Positions 1-6,896 of a stretch of 14,745 nucleotides of DNA are shown here, one piece after another. Source of the DNA: Hyphomicrobiales bacterium (lineage in GTDB: Bacteria > Pseudomonadota > Alphaproteobacteria > Rhizobiales > Xanthobacteraceae). The first letter of the stretch is position 1. The number at the start of each line of letters is the position of its first letter. The stretch covers positions 1 through 14,745 of the forward strand of contig JAPLPC010000063.1 in assembly GCA_026400425.1 (NCBI GenBank). The letters are read 5' to 3'. The notes below the pieces were generated by a model. It saw only the letters and a list, made by a program, of their open reading frames with translations. It searched no databases and was not told where the DNA came from. The translations under genes were made by a program, and so were the position numbers.

Positions 1-125
1 GGGTTGAGCCCGGATACGACGACCTTTACACGCACCTGGCCCGCACCGGGGTGCGGATCGGGCATCTCACCCACCCCGAGAACCTCGTGCGGCGCACCTT
101 TCCGCTCGTACCAGACGGCTTTCAT
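1..125 (-). CDS. Medium-chain dehydrogenase/reductase, quinone oxidoreductase type (N-terminal part; runs off the window)
   Basis: The first 41 codons of a gene that continues beyond base 1. The protein opens MKAVWYERKGAPHEVLGVGE and continues through PDPHPGAGQVRVKV to VVVSGLNP. This is the usual start of the GroES-like domain in MDR enzymes of the NADPH:quinone reductase group. Such proteins reduce quinones or activated double bonds with NADPH. The catalytic part and any zinc ligands lie outside, so the substrate cannot be judged. The ATG at 125 has GAGGG about nine bases upstream. The gene follows the cupin gene on the same strand with a 58-base gap containing a hairpin, and is probably the fourth gene of the monooxygenase operon. 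Family assignment is fairly sure; the exact reaction is not. Confidence 0.8.
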   Translation of the reverse strand, partial: MKAVWYERKGAPHEVLGVGEMPDPHPGAGQVRVKVVVSGLN

Positions 126-150
126 TGCAGCGTTCCCTCAAACATGAATT

Positions 151-175
151 GGGCCGATCCTCACCGGACCGGCCC
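151..175 (-). terminator. Intergenic hairpin between the cupin and oxidoreductase genes
   Basis: On the minus strand the two 10-base arms GGGCCGGTCC and GGATCGGCCC pair fully, with one G-T wobble, around a 5-base loop. No run of T follows, so this is not a classical intrinsic terminator. It may lower expression of the downstream oxidoreductase, stabilise the upstream mRNA or do nothing. The structure is seen in the sequence; the role is inferred. Confidence 0.4.
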
Positions 176-183
176 ACACCTTA

Positions 184-564
184 TCAAACTGGATCGAAGT
201 AGTGCATCTCCAGCAGGATGCAGCCCTTCTCTGAACGGAAAGGACCGTGCCAAGCTCCCGGCGGACGGCACGCATACGTGAACGGGGGATCGCCCGTGCC
301 ACCCTTGCCGGCCTTGTCGTTGCCGACCGTAAGATCGCCCTGCACCAAAAATACTTCTTCCCAGTATTCGTGCACGAAAGGCTCGGTGGTGTACACGCCC
401 GGCGCGAAACGCAGCAGGCGGGTGCGGCTGCCCTTCTTGTTAGTCTCGTCGAGCGCGCCCGACAGGATCTTCTGCTGGATACCCGCAGGATAGCCGGTCG
501 GCGTTTCCCAGCCCGACGACATGTCGATGGTGCGAAACTCATCGTGAATCTTGTTAACGGCCAT
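184..564 (-). CDS. Small single-domain cupin protein of the aromatic oxidation operon
   Basis: A 126-residue protein with one cupin beta-barrel. The first metal motif is seen as FVHEYWEEVFLVQG (residues 63-76) and the second as RPPGAWHGPF (100-109). Likely metal ligands are His65, Glu69 or Glu70, and His106. The second histidine of the classical HxH pair is replaced by Tyr67. Small cupins of this kind include metal-dependent dioxygenases and isomerases as well as proteins that only bind ligands, so the reaction is unknown. The gene starts 23 bases after the monooxygenase stop, with AGGA seven bases before its ATG. It is therefore probably co-transcribed and acts on a product or intermediate of that enzyme (inference). 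There is no signal peptide, so it should be cytoplasmic. Confidence 0.8.
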   Translation of the reverse strand: MAVNKIHDEFRTIDMSSGWETPTGYPAGIQQKILSGALDETNKKGSRTRLLRFAPGVYTTEPFVHEYWEEVFLVQGDLTVGNDKAGKGGTGDPPFTYACRPPGAWHGPFRSEKGCILLEMHYFDPV

Positions 565-587
565 GATGGTTGTCCTGATCTCGCAAG

Positions 588-2018
588 TTAAGCAACGGCG
601 CGCGGCGCGGCGACGGGTTTGCCGCCGGTGGTGAGTTCGTCGGCAAGGTCATAGCTCGCCAAGGTCGCGCCGGCGAAAAAGATTTCATATTGCGAGTGGC
701 GCGACGCGAATTCCGAACCGACGGCATCCCAGGCGAGCTTGTAGAACTTCACCTTGTCGACCGCACTGGCCGCCGGCGACTGCTGCGTCTTGCCGATCAG
801 GGCGGCCAGTTCGGGATTCTCGAAATCCTTCACCGAGGACGGCAGCATGATCATGCCGCCGCCGGCGAGTTCGCGCAGCGTGTTGATGATCTTGGCATAG
901 AGCTGCTGGGTCAGCACCTGCGCGCCGTACAGCAGCGCGCGATCGGGAACGAAATAGTCGCCGCGTCTGGTACCCTTGGCTTCCATGCCGAGCACGAAGG
1001 CTTCCACCATCGACACTTCGGCGGCGAGCTGGCCGAGCATTTCCTTGACCTGCGGAAAGCCGATCACGCCGTTGGTCTCGGCGGTGCGATGCGCGATGCC
1101 GATCAGGAAGCGCAGCTTCACCGACAGGCGGATCATTGCCTGATAGTTCTGATAGGCATGCGCCGGCGTCGCATGAAACTGCTTCTGGCACATCGCGATG
1201 TCCTGATCGATGAACACGCGGTCCCACGGCACCTTCACATCGTCGAAATACAGCACGGCATCGTTCTCGTCGAAGCGGCTGGCGAGCGGGTTGTCGAACA
1301 CCGAAGTCGCCGACGCCTCGTAGGACTTCCGCGACAGGATCTTGAGACCCTTGGTGTTCATCGGAATGGCGAAGGACACAGCATATTTTTCATCACCGGG
1401 TGCAAGCGGCTGGATGCAGGTGACGAACACTTCATTGGCCATGATACCGCCGGTTGCCAGCATCTTGGCGCCGCGGATCACCAGACCGTCGGCGTCGCGC
1501 GAGACGACGCCGGCCGACAGAAACGGATCGGCCTGCTGTGCGGCGCTCTTCGAGCGATCGGCCTGCGGATTGATGATGACGTAAGTGAGATAGAGATCGT
1601 TGTCGCGGGCATAGCGATAGTAATCGGCCAATGCCTTGGCGCGCTCGGCATTATAGGCCTCGAACACGTCGAGGCCCATGAACATGCCGGCGATGCAGGA
1701 CGCCACGTGATCCGGCGCGCGGCCCATGAAGCCGGCATGCAGTTCCGTCCAGGCTTCCAGGCCCTTGCGGCGCCTGGTCAGCGCATCATAGCTGCCGGGA
1801 AGTTCCCAGATGCGATTGGCGCGGGTGCCGGTTTCGGTTTCGAACGTCATCAGGTCGCGATTGTCCGGCGCGCTCTGGAAGTCGAACATCTTCCCGATCG
1901 ACGCAACGGCGCCGCGGAACGCCGGATGGGTGGTGACATCCGTCACCAACTCGCCGTCGATGTAAACCTTGCGGCCGTCGCGGAGGCTGGCAATGTGCTG
2001 TTCGCCGGTCTTGATCAT
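588..2018 (-). CDS. FADH2-dependent two-component aromatic monooxygenase, oxygenase component (HpaB/PvcC family)
   Basis: A 476-residue protein covering the whole HpaB family: N-terminal domain about 8-270, C-terminal helical domain about 280-470. Family signatures seen are GRAPD (99-103), INPQADRSK (149-157), VIRGAKMLATGG (180-191), LRELAGGG (381-388) and SRHSQYEIFFAG (439-450). The family hydroxylates phenolic rings using reduced FAD supplied by a partner reductase, and that partner is encoded just upstream. In 4-hydroxyphenylacetate 3-hydroxylases a histidine follows LT ahead of the NPQ motif (from memory); here it is Tyr146, so the substrate may differ. The ATG at 2018 has AAGGA six bases upstream. 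hpaB is the family name, but I do not assign the symbol because no other 4-hydroxyphenylacetate pathway gene is in view. The product is cytoplasmic. Confidence 0.9.
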   Translation of the reverse strand: MIKTGEQHIASLRDGRKVYIDGELVTDVTTHPAFRGAVASIGKMFDFQSAPDNRDLMTFETETGTRANRIWELPGSYDALTRRRKGLEAWTELHAGFMGRAPDHVASCIAGMFMGLDVFEAYNAERAKALADYYRYARDNDLYLTYVIINPQADRSKSAAQQADPFLSAGVVSRDADGLVIRGAKMLATGGIMANEVFVTCIQPLAPGDEKYAVSFAIPMNTKGLKILSRKSYEASATSVFDNPLASRFDENDAVLYFDDVKVPWDRVFIDQDIAMCQKQFHATPAHAYQNYQAMIRLSVKLRFLIGIAHRTAETNGVIGFPQVKEMLGQLAAEVSMVEAFVLGMEAKGTRRGDYFVPDRALLYGAQVLTQQLYAKIINTLRELAGGGMIMLPSSVKDFENPELAALIGKTQQSPAASAVDKVKFYKLAWDAVGSEFASRHSQYEIFFAGATLASYDLADELTTGGKPVAAPRAVA

Positions 2019-2051
2019 GCTGTTCCTTGACTAGTCCTGATTCAGTAATGT

Positions 2052-2082
2052 CAATTCTTAGTAGTGCCAATTCTTAGTAGTG
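2052..2082. repeat. Short tandem duplication (15-bp unit, 16-bp period) at the reductase stop codon
   Basis: CAATTCTTAGTAGTG occurs at 2052-2066 and again at 2068-2082, separated by one C. The second copy contains the last codons and the TAA stop of the flavin reductase gene. The first copy is the same text again, now lying in the gap before the monooxygenase gene. The period is not a multiple of three, but because the extra copy lies after the stop it does not alter the protein. It adds 16 bases to the gap between the two genes. Confidence 0.85.
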
Positions 2083-2604
2083 CATGGGCAGCGGCCATTC
2101 CGGGCTGCGCTCGGCATCCTTGAGGCTGCGATAGGCCCCGCGGAAGAAAACCAACGGCTCGTTGGCCGGATAGGCCATGAATTTCACGACGCGGCCGACG
2201 AAGATGACATGATCGCCGCCGTCATATTGCGCGTAGGGCGCGCATTCGAAATGCGCGAGCGCGCCGGCAATCAGCGGCGCTGCCTCATGGCCGAGCGTGT
2301 GCTCGACCGCCTCCCACTTGTCGTCCAGTGCCCGCGCGAACTTGTTCGACAGATGCTCCTGGTCACGCCCGAGGATATTGACGGCGTAACCCCTGGCCTC
2401 GGTCATTGCCTGCAGGCTGAACGCCCTGCGATCGATGGAGAACAGGATCAGCGGCGGATCGACTGACACCGAGTTGAAGGAACTCATGGTCATTCCGACC
2501 GGACGCCCATTGACCCCCTCGGCCGTGATCACGGCCACGCCGGTGGCGAACTGCCCGAGTGCCTGGCGGAAGATGCGGGGATCCACATCCGCAGTCGCGC
2601 TCAT
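2074..2604 (-). CDS. Flavin reductase partner of the monooxygenase (HpaC-like flavin reductase family)
   Basis: A 176-residue protein of the short flavin reductase family, which uses NAD(P)H to reduce free FAD or FMN and releases it to an oxygenase. Signatures seen are FATGVAVIT (19-27), GMTMSSFNSVSVDPPLILFS (37-56), GDHVIFVGRV (130-139) and PLVFFRGAY (150-158). Length and domain order are normal for the family. It is the first gene of the minus-strand operon and is followed after 55 bases by the oxygenase component, the usual pairing for two-component phenol hydroxylases. AGGAG lies seven bases before the ATG at 2604. Transcription should start from the promoter at 2648-2675 and be blocked at the palindrome 2630-2648, probably by the divergent MarR protein. 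Confidence 0.9.
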   Translation of the reverse strand: MSATADVDPRIFRQALGQFATGVAVITAEGVNGRPVGMTMSSFNSVSVDPPLILFSIDRRAFSLQAMTEARGYAVNILGRDQEHLSNKFARALDDKWEAVEHTLGHEAAPLIAGALAHFECAPYAQYDGGDHVIFVGRVVKFMAYPANEPLVFFRGAYRSLKDAERSPEWPLPMHY

Positions 2605-2629
2605 CGACCTTCTCCTGAACGGAAGCGAT

Positions 2630-2648
2630 TAGCTTTGATACAAAGCTA
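2630..2648. promoter_or_regulatory. Perfect 19-bp palindrome, probable MarR operator
   Basis: TAGCTTTGATACAAAGCTA has 8-base arms and a 3-base centre with no mismatch. It begins at the end of the reductase -10 box and covers the expected transcription start, an ideal place for repression. Size, symmetry and an AT-rich TTG/CAA core fit sites bound by MarR dimers, and a marR gene is divergent next door. A second, shorter palindrome, TATCGAGCGATA (2652-2663), lies in the promoter spacer and could extend the site. Symmetry is seen; the regulator's identity is inferred. Confidence 0.75.
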
Positions 2649-2675
2649 TATTATCGAGCGATAGGACACTGTCAA
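2648..2675 (-). promoter_or_regulatory. Sigma-70-type promoter of the reductase-monooxygenase-cupin operon
   Basis: On the minus strand TTGACA (2675-2670) and TAATAT (2653-2648) are separated by 16 bases. The -35 box is perfect and the -10 box has one mismatch to TATAAT. The start site would fall near 2641, inside the palindrome, giving a leader of about 37 bases that ends with AGGAG before the reductase ATG. A promoter this strong needs the operator beside it to keep the operon silent without inducer (inference). Confidence 0.75.
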
Positions 2676-2712
2676 GCATGGCAGGCTTGCTGGGGGAACG
2701 CCGATACCGAAC

Positions 2713-2741
2713 TTGTTTGCTAGTAAGCCGCCAGCTATACG
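2713..2741 (+). promoter_or_regulatory. Possible promoter of the marR gene
   Basis: TTGTTT (2713-2718) and TATACG (2736-2741) are 17 bases apart on the plus strand. Both match the sigma-70 consensus only moderately. The start site would lie near 2748 and give a leader of under 20 bases to the ATG at 2765. No perfect palindrome overlaps it, so control of marR by its own product would have to act from the operator about 70 bases upstream or through a weaker site. Confidence 0.4.
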
Positions 2742-2764
2742 ACTCTTAGGTGTGTGGGGACCTG

Positions 2765-3325
2765 ATGGCTACAAAAAGCAGATCCAGGAAGATTCGAGCC
2801 GAACTGACCATTTCAAGACCGCAACTGATGGTCGATGGGTCCGATTTGGCTTTTCGCCAATTTCTGCACGATACACTGGCTTTTTCTGCACGGCTGCAAG
2901 CCGTTCGCGGGCAACTCGGCGCAGCGATCGGCCTGTCGGGCACGCAATATACCGTGCTGATCGCGATATCGCATTTGAGCGGCACCGACGAGAAGATCGG
3001 CGTCAACCAGGTCGCCGAGCATCTGCATTTCAGCGGCGCCTTCATCACCATCGAGATCAACAAGCTCGTCGCGGGCGGCCTCGTCGAGAAGGAGACCGAT
3101 TCGGACGATCGCCGCCGGGTCATCCTCACCATCACGCCGAAGGCGCGCGCGTTGCTCAATGAATTGGCACCGATCCAGCGCCCGGTGAACGACATGTTGT
3201 TCCGGGCCATGTCGGCTGCCGATTTCGAGCGCAGCCGGAAGCTGATGGCGGATATGGTGGATGCCGCCGACGAGGCGATCCGGCTGCTGGATTACAACGC
3301 CCCGAAGGATTCGATGAAAAAGTAG
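2765..3325 (+). CDS. MarR-family transcriptional regulator, probable repressor of the divergent monooxygenase operon
   Basis: A 186-residue protein with the MarR winged-helix fold. It has a long N-terminal dimerisation helix region (about 28-55), a recognition helix region around SGAFITIEINKLVAGG (90-105), a wing with DSDDRRRVILTITPKA (112-127) and C-terminal dimerisation helices. MarR repressors release DNA when they bind phenolic or aromatic ligands, which suits its divergence from an aromatic monooxygenase operon. I chose the ATG at 2765 because GGGGA lies four bases upstream. A GTG at 2750 in the same frame would add five residues and has a less well placed AGG. The likely operator is the palindrome at 2630-2648. 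Family is clear; ligand and targets are inferred. Confidence 0.9.
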   Translation: MATKSRSRKIRAELTISRPQLMVDGSDLAFRQFLHDTLAFSARLQAVRGQLGAAIGLSGTQYTVLIAISHLSGTDEKIGVNQVAEHLHFSGAFITIEINKLVAGGLVEKETDSDDRRRVILTITPKARALLNELAPIQRPVNDMLFRAMSAADFERSRKLMADMVDAADEAIRLLDYNAPKDSMKK

Positions 3326-3338
3326 CCCGGAGCCGCAG

Positions 3339-3368
3339 GATGGATCGACCGCCTGAGCGATCCCCATC
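3339..3368. terminator. Weak hairpin between convergent marR and kdpE
   Basis: GGATCG (3342-3347) pairs with CGATCC (3358-3363), and a further three-base GAT/ATC stem continues across a small bulge. It lies in the 60-base gap between two converging genes, where a bidirectional terminator would be expected. There is no clear T-run on either side, so the call is weak. Confidence 0.25.
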
Positions 3369-3385
3369 TTGCGCACCGAGCCACT

Positions 3386-4075
3386 TCAATCGGCGGCCCT
3401 GAGCCGATAGCCGATGCCGGTTTCGGTCAGCACCAGTTGCGGACGCTCAGGGTCGAGCTCGATTTTCTGGCGCAGCTGTCGCACATAGACGCGCAGATAT
3501 TGCGCATCCGTCAGTTCGTCCCATAGCTCCTTCAGCAGGAATCGATGGGTCAGCACCTTGCCGGCATGCTGCACCAGCACCCGCAGCAGGTCATATTCTT
3601 TCGGCGACAATTTCACCTCGCGCTCGCCGACCTTGACGATGCGGCGGACCAGATCGACCACCAGCTCGCCGGTCTTGAACAATGGCCGCTCGCCGTGAAC
3701 CTGCAGCTGATGCCGCAGAGCGGCGCGCATGCGGGCGAGCAGTTCGTCCATGCCGAACGGCTTGGTCAGATAGTCATCGGCGCCGAGATCGAGGGCCTGC
3801 ACCTTGCCGGCCTCGTCGCCGCGGCTCGACAGCACCACGATGGGCACGCTGTCGTTGCGGGCACGGATCATCTGCAGCAGGTCGTGGCCCTGGATGTCCG
3901 GCAATCCGAGATCGAGAATGATCAGCGCGGGCGCCTCGGCCAGCTTCTCCAGCGCCAGCTTGCCGTTGCTGGCCTCGATGATGTCGTAGCCCTGGGTGCT
4001 GAGGCCCATGCGCAACAATTTTCGAATCGGCGGCTCGTCGTCGATCACCAGAACCTTGATGGCTGAGGCATTCAT
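3386..4075 (-). CDS. kdpE: KdpE response regulator of the potassium-transport operon (OmpR family)
   Basis: A 229-residue regulator with a receiver domain (about 6-120) and an OmpR-type winged helix (about 130-226). The acidic pair is Asp12-Asp13, the phosphoacceptor is Asp55 in LIILDLGLPD, the switch serine is Ser83 and the conserved lysine is Lys105 in LTKPF. The winged helix contains YDLLRVLVQHAGKVLTHRFL and ends with TETGIGYRLRAAD, typical of KdpE. It is phosphorylated by KdpD when potassium is short and activates the kdp promoter. Its ATG overlaps the kdpD stop in an ATGA, so the two are translationally coupled. It is the last gene of the operon and converges on marR. Confidence 0.95.
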   Translation of the reverse strand: MNASAIKVLVIDDEPPIRKLLRMGLSTQGYDIIEASNGKLALEKLAEAPALIILDLGLPDIQGHDLLQMIRARNDSVPIVVLSSRGDEAGKVQALDLGADDYLTKPFGMDELLARMRAALRHQLQVHGERPLFKTGELVVDLVRRIVKVGEREVKLSPKEYDLLRVLVQHAGKVLTHRFLLKELWDELTDAQYLRVYVRQLRQKIELDPERPQLVLTETGIGYRLRAAD

Positions 4076-6792
4076 GCGGCGGTATCCAAAGCTTCGGATG
4101 CCGGCGGCACCGGCAGGCGGATGGTGAGCATGGCACCCGGCCGGTCGGCGCGGTTGGCTGCGGTGATGGTGCCATGCATGGCTTCGATGAAGCCACGCGA
4201 AATCGCCAGGCCGAGCCCGGTTCCGGCGCGGACATGGTCGCCTTTGTTGGCACGATAGAACTTGTCGAACACCTGTTCGAGATCGGTCGCCGGAATTCCG
4301 GCGCCTTCGTCCATGACCTGCAGCACCACGCTATCGTCCTGACATGCGGTACGGATGGTGATGGTGGTATGCGTCGGTGCGTATTTGGCGGCGTTGTCCA
4401 GGAGGTTGAACAGCACCTGCTCGAACCGCACGGCGTCGAGCTTGAGCATCGGCAGATCGGGGGCGAGATCGAGCACGACGCGGTGCTGGCCGAGAATCTT
4501 GCCGGCGCGACGCAGCGCGCTGCCGACGATTTCGCCCGGGTCGAGCAAGGCGGCGTTCGGGGCTATCGCCCCGGATTCCAGCCGCGTCATGTCGAGCAGA
4601 TTGGCGATGAAACGATTGAGCCGCTCGGATTCGTCGATCACCGTGGTGAGAAGTTCGGCACGCTCGGCTTCGCCGAGCTGCGGCGACAGGTCACGCAGGG
4701 TGGAGGCGGCGCCGAGCACCGCGGCCAGCGGCGTCTTCAGATCGTGCGAGATCGAGGTCAGCAGCGCCGCGCGCAGGCGATCGGACTCGATGCTGCGCTC
4801 GGCACGGTCCATGTCCTCGACCAGTTGCACGCGCTCGATGGCGAGCGCGCTCTGATCCACCAGCGCATCGAGCAGACGGCGCTGATCGGGCGTGAGCAAC
4901 GGCCCGGTGCGGTCGTCATCGATGCCGATCACGCCGATCGGTCCGCGGCCGGTGCGCATCGGCAGGAACAGGCGCTTGGCGCCCGGCAATGTATCGGAAC
5001 CGCGGCCCGCCGGCCGATCGTTGCTCCAGGCCCAGTTGGCAGCGGCGAGGTCGGCCTGGTCGAGTTCGTCCTCGGGTGGATAGCCGGTCGTGACGGTGAT
5101 GACGCCGTGTTCCGGCAGCAGCAGTACCACCCGGACACGCAGCATCAGCGCGATCTGATAGGCGGAGGCCCATAGCACGTCGTCGAGCGTGGCCGTGCCC
5201 GTCAGCTTGCGACTGAACGCATACAGCGATTCCGTGGTGCGCACCCGACCAAATGCGGAGACCGCCTGGGCGCGCACCCGTGCCGCCAGGTTTGAGACCA
5301 GCACCGCCACCAGCATGAAAAAGAAGAACGCCGCGATATTGGTCGGATCGGCGATGGTGAATGTGTAGACCGGCGGCAGGAAGAAGAAGTTGTAGGCGAG
5401 CGAGCCGACCACGCTGGCCAGCAGCGACGGCCCCAGCCCGAAACGCACCGCGATGCCGACGACTGCCGTCATGAACACCAGATCGACGTTCTCGATGCCG
5501 AAGATCGGATACAACAGGACCGCGATGCCGAGCGCGACGGCCGTGATGGCCAAAGAGAACAGATAGGGCTTTGGATCGAACGGCTCGACCCTGTCGGTCA
5601 GCTGCGCGCGCGTGGCAGCCGGCTCGACGGGCAAGGCATCGCCGGCCATGACAGGCACGCTGATCGGGCCGGAGCGGCGCACCAGATCATGCACCACCGA
5701 GCCCCGCAACAGTTCGAACAGCCAGGAGCGCGAGGCTTTGCCGATCACGATCTGGGTGACGTTGTTGGCGCGGGCATAGATCAGCAGATCGTCGGCGATC
5801 CGGCGCGCCGTGGCAGGAATGGTCAGCACTTCGGCGCCGAGCGCTTCGGCCAGCCGCAGCGTGTCGGCGAGCCGGTCACGCTCCTGCTCGGAGAATTGCA
5901 GGCTGCGCCGCGTCTCGATGCTGACGGCGATCCACGGCGCGTGAAGCCGATCCGCGAGGCGTTTGGTATAGCGGACCAGCCCGGCCGCGCGCTGGTCCTC
6001 GTTGATGCAGACGAGAATGCGTTCGCCCGCCGCCCATGGGCCGGCGATGGCGTTGGCCTGCATATGCGTCAGCAGTTGCTCGTCGACGCGATCTGCCGTG
6101 CGGCGCAATGCGAGTTCGCGCAACGCCGTGAGGTTGCCGGGCGAGAAATAATGCTCGAGCGCACGTTCGGCTTGCTTCGGCACATAGACCTTGCCGTCCT
6201 TCAGCCGCTGGATCAGATCGTCCGGCGTCAGATCGATCAGCTCGATGGCATCGGCGCGATCGAACACCGAATCCGGCACCGTCTCGCGCACGCGGACATG
6301 GGTGATCTGCGCCACCACGTCGTTGAGGCTTTCGATATGCTGGATGTTGACGGCGGTGTAGACGTCGATGCCGGCGGCGAGCAGCTCGGCGACGTCGAGA
6401 TAGCGCTTGGGGTGACGCGAGCCCGGTGCGTTGGTGTGCGCGAGTTCATCGACCAGCACGATGCCGGGACGGCGGGCGAGGATGGCGTCGAGATCCATCT
6501 CGTCGAGGGTCTGCCCCTTATGCGCGATGCTCCGCCGCGGAATCACCTCAAGCCCGACCAGCAAAGCTTCGGTTTCGGCGCGGCCGTGGGTCTCCACCAC
6601 ACCGACCACCACGTCGATTCCGGCCTTGCGCTTGGCATGCGCGCTCTGCAGCATCTCATAGGTCTTGCCGACGCCGGGGGCGGCACCGACAAAGATCTTC
6701 AGCCGCCCGGCCACATCCTCCTCGCGCCTTGCTGCATCCAGCAAGGCTTCCGGTGAAGGGCGTTGGTCGGGGTCGCGGCTTTGATGTGCCAT
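4072..6792 (-). CDS. kdpD: KdpD potassium/turgor sensor histidine kinase
   Basis: A full-length 906-residue KdpD. The N-terminal KdpD domain has a Walker A motif GAAPGVGKT (36-44) and a Walker B-like LVDELAHTN (113-121). A universal-stress-protein-like domain spans about 258-383. Four closely packed membrane helices lie between about 409 and 504, followed by a GAF-like segment (about 525-655). The kinase core has phosphoacceptor His683 in ISHDLKTPLA, N-box Asn800, DEGAG (828-832), FDKFYR (842-847) and GTGLGL (857-862). It senses low potassium or salt stress and phosphorylates KdpE. The start at 6792 gives the normal N-terminus (EALLDAARREE before LKIFVGAAPG), though no good ribosome binding site is visible: GGAG is 15 bases away. 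It follows kdpC after 104 bases and overlaps kdpE by four. Confidence 0.95.
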   Translation of the reverse strand: MAHQSRDPDQRPSPEALLDAARREEDVAGRLKIFVGAAPGVGKTYEMLQSAHAKRKAGIDVVVGVVETHGRAETEALLVGLEVIPRRSIAHKGQTLDEMDLDAILARRPGIVLVDELAHTNAPGSRHPKRYLDVAELLAAGIDVYTAVNIQHIESLNDVVAQITHVRVRETVPDSVFDRADAIELIDLTPDDLIQRLKDGKVYVPKQAERALEHYFSPGNLTALRELALRRTADRVDEQLLTHMQANAIAGPWAAGERILVCINEDQRAAGLVRYTKRLADRLHAPWIAVSIETRRSLQFSEQERDRLADTLRLAEALGAEVLTIPATARRIADDLLIYARANNVTQIVIGKASRSWLFELLRGSVVHDLVRRSGPISVPVMAGDALPVEPAATRAQLTDRVEPFDPKPYLFSLAITAVALGIAVLLYPIFGIENVDLVFMTAVVGIAVRFGLGPSLLASVVGSLAYNFFFLPPVYTFTIADPTNIAAFFFFMLVAVLVSNLAARVRAQAVSAFGRVRTTESLYAFSRKLTGTATLDDVLWASAYQIALMLRVRVVLLLPEHGVITVTTGYPPEDELDQADLAAANWAWSNDRPAGRGSDTLPGAKRLFLPMRTGRGPIGVIGIDDDRTGPLLTPDQRRLLDALVDQSALAIERVQLVEDMDRAERSIESDRLRAALLTSISHDLKTPLAAVLGAASTLRDLSPQLGEAERAELLTTVIDESERLNRFIANLLDMTRLESGAIAPNAALLDPGEIVGSALRRAGKILGQHRVVLDLAPDLPMLKLDAVRFEQVLFNLLDNAAKYAPTHTTITIRTACQDDSVVLQVMDEGAGIPATDLEQVFDKFYRANKGDHVRAGTGLGLAISRGFIEAMHGTITAANRADRPGAMLTIRLPVPPASEALDTAA

Positions 6793-6793
6793 A

Positions 6794-6809
6794 AGACGAT
6801 ATATAGTCT
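6794..6809. repeat. AT-rich imperfect palindrome just before kdpD
   Basis: AGACGATATATAGTCT reads as a 16-base palindrome with one mismatched pair and ends one base before the kdpD ATG. In mRNA it would form a short weak stem where a ribosome binding site would normally lie. A role in limiting kdpD translation is possible but unsupported beyond position. Confidence 0.35.
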
Positions 6810-6831
6810 CCGCGTTGCAGGCGGCCTAGTC

Positions 6832-6867
6832 TTGCGGATGTTGCAGGTATTGTAGGTGTTGCAGGTG
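6832..6867. repeat. Four degenerate 9-bp tandem repeats in the kdpC-kdpD gap
   Basis: Four adjacent 9-base units follow the pattern TTGCAGGTG: TTGCGGATG, TTGCAGGTA, TTGTAGGTG and TTGCAGGTG. A fifth like copy, TTGCAGGCG, lies at 6815-6823. They fill about half of the 104-base gap between kdpC and kdpD. Copies differ at one or two positions, so the array is not brand new. No function is evident. Confidence 0.7.
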
Positions 6868-6896
6868 GGCAAAGCGTTAGCGTGCGCACCACGACG

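Noticed and set aside
690..2030. Long plus-strand open frame opposite the monooxygenase gene.
   Set aside because: It is the antisense shadow of a clear HpaB-family gene; high-GC codon bias keeps the opposite strand open. No recognisable protein motif or ribosome binding site.
3325..3370. Start of a Bradyrhizobium-type intergenic repeat (TAGCCCGGA) after marR.
   Set aside because: Only the first few bases match; the complementary end is missing.
4174..6756. Several plus-strand open frames opposite kdpD.
   Set aside because: They are shadows of an intact 906-residue KdpD; their composition is unlike real proteins.
6793..6830. A separate kdpDE promoter around TATATA before kdpD.
   Set aside because: No -35 box at a fitting distance; the AT-rich stretch is explained as well by the palindrome alone.
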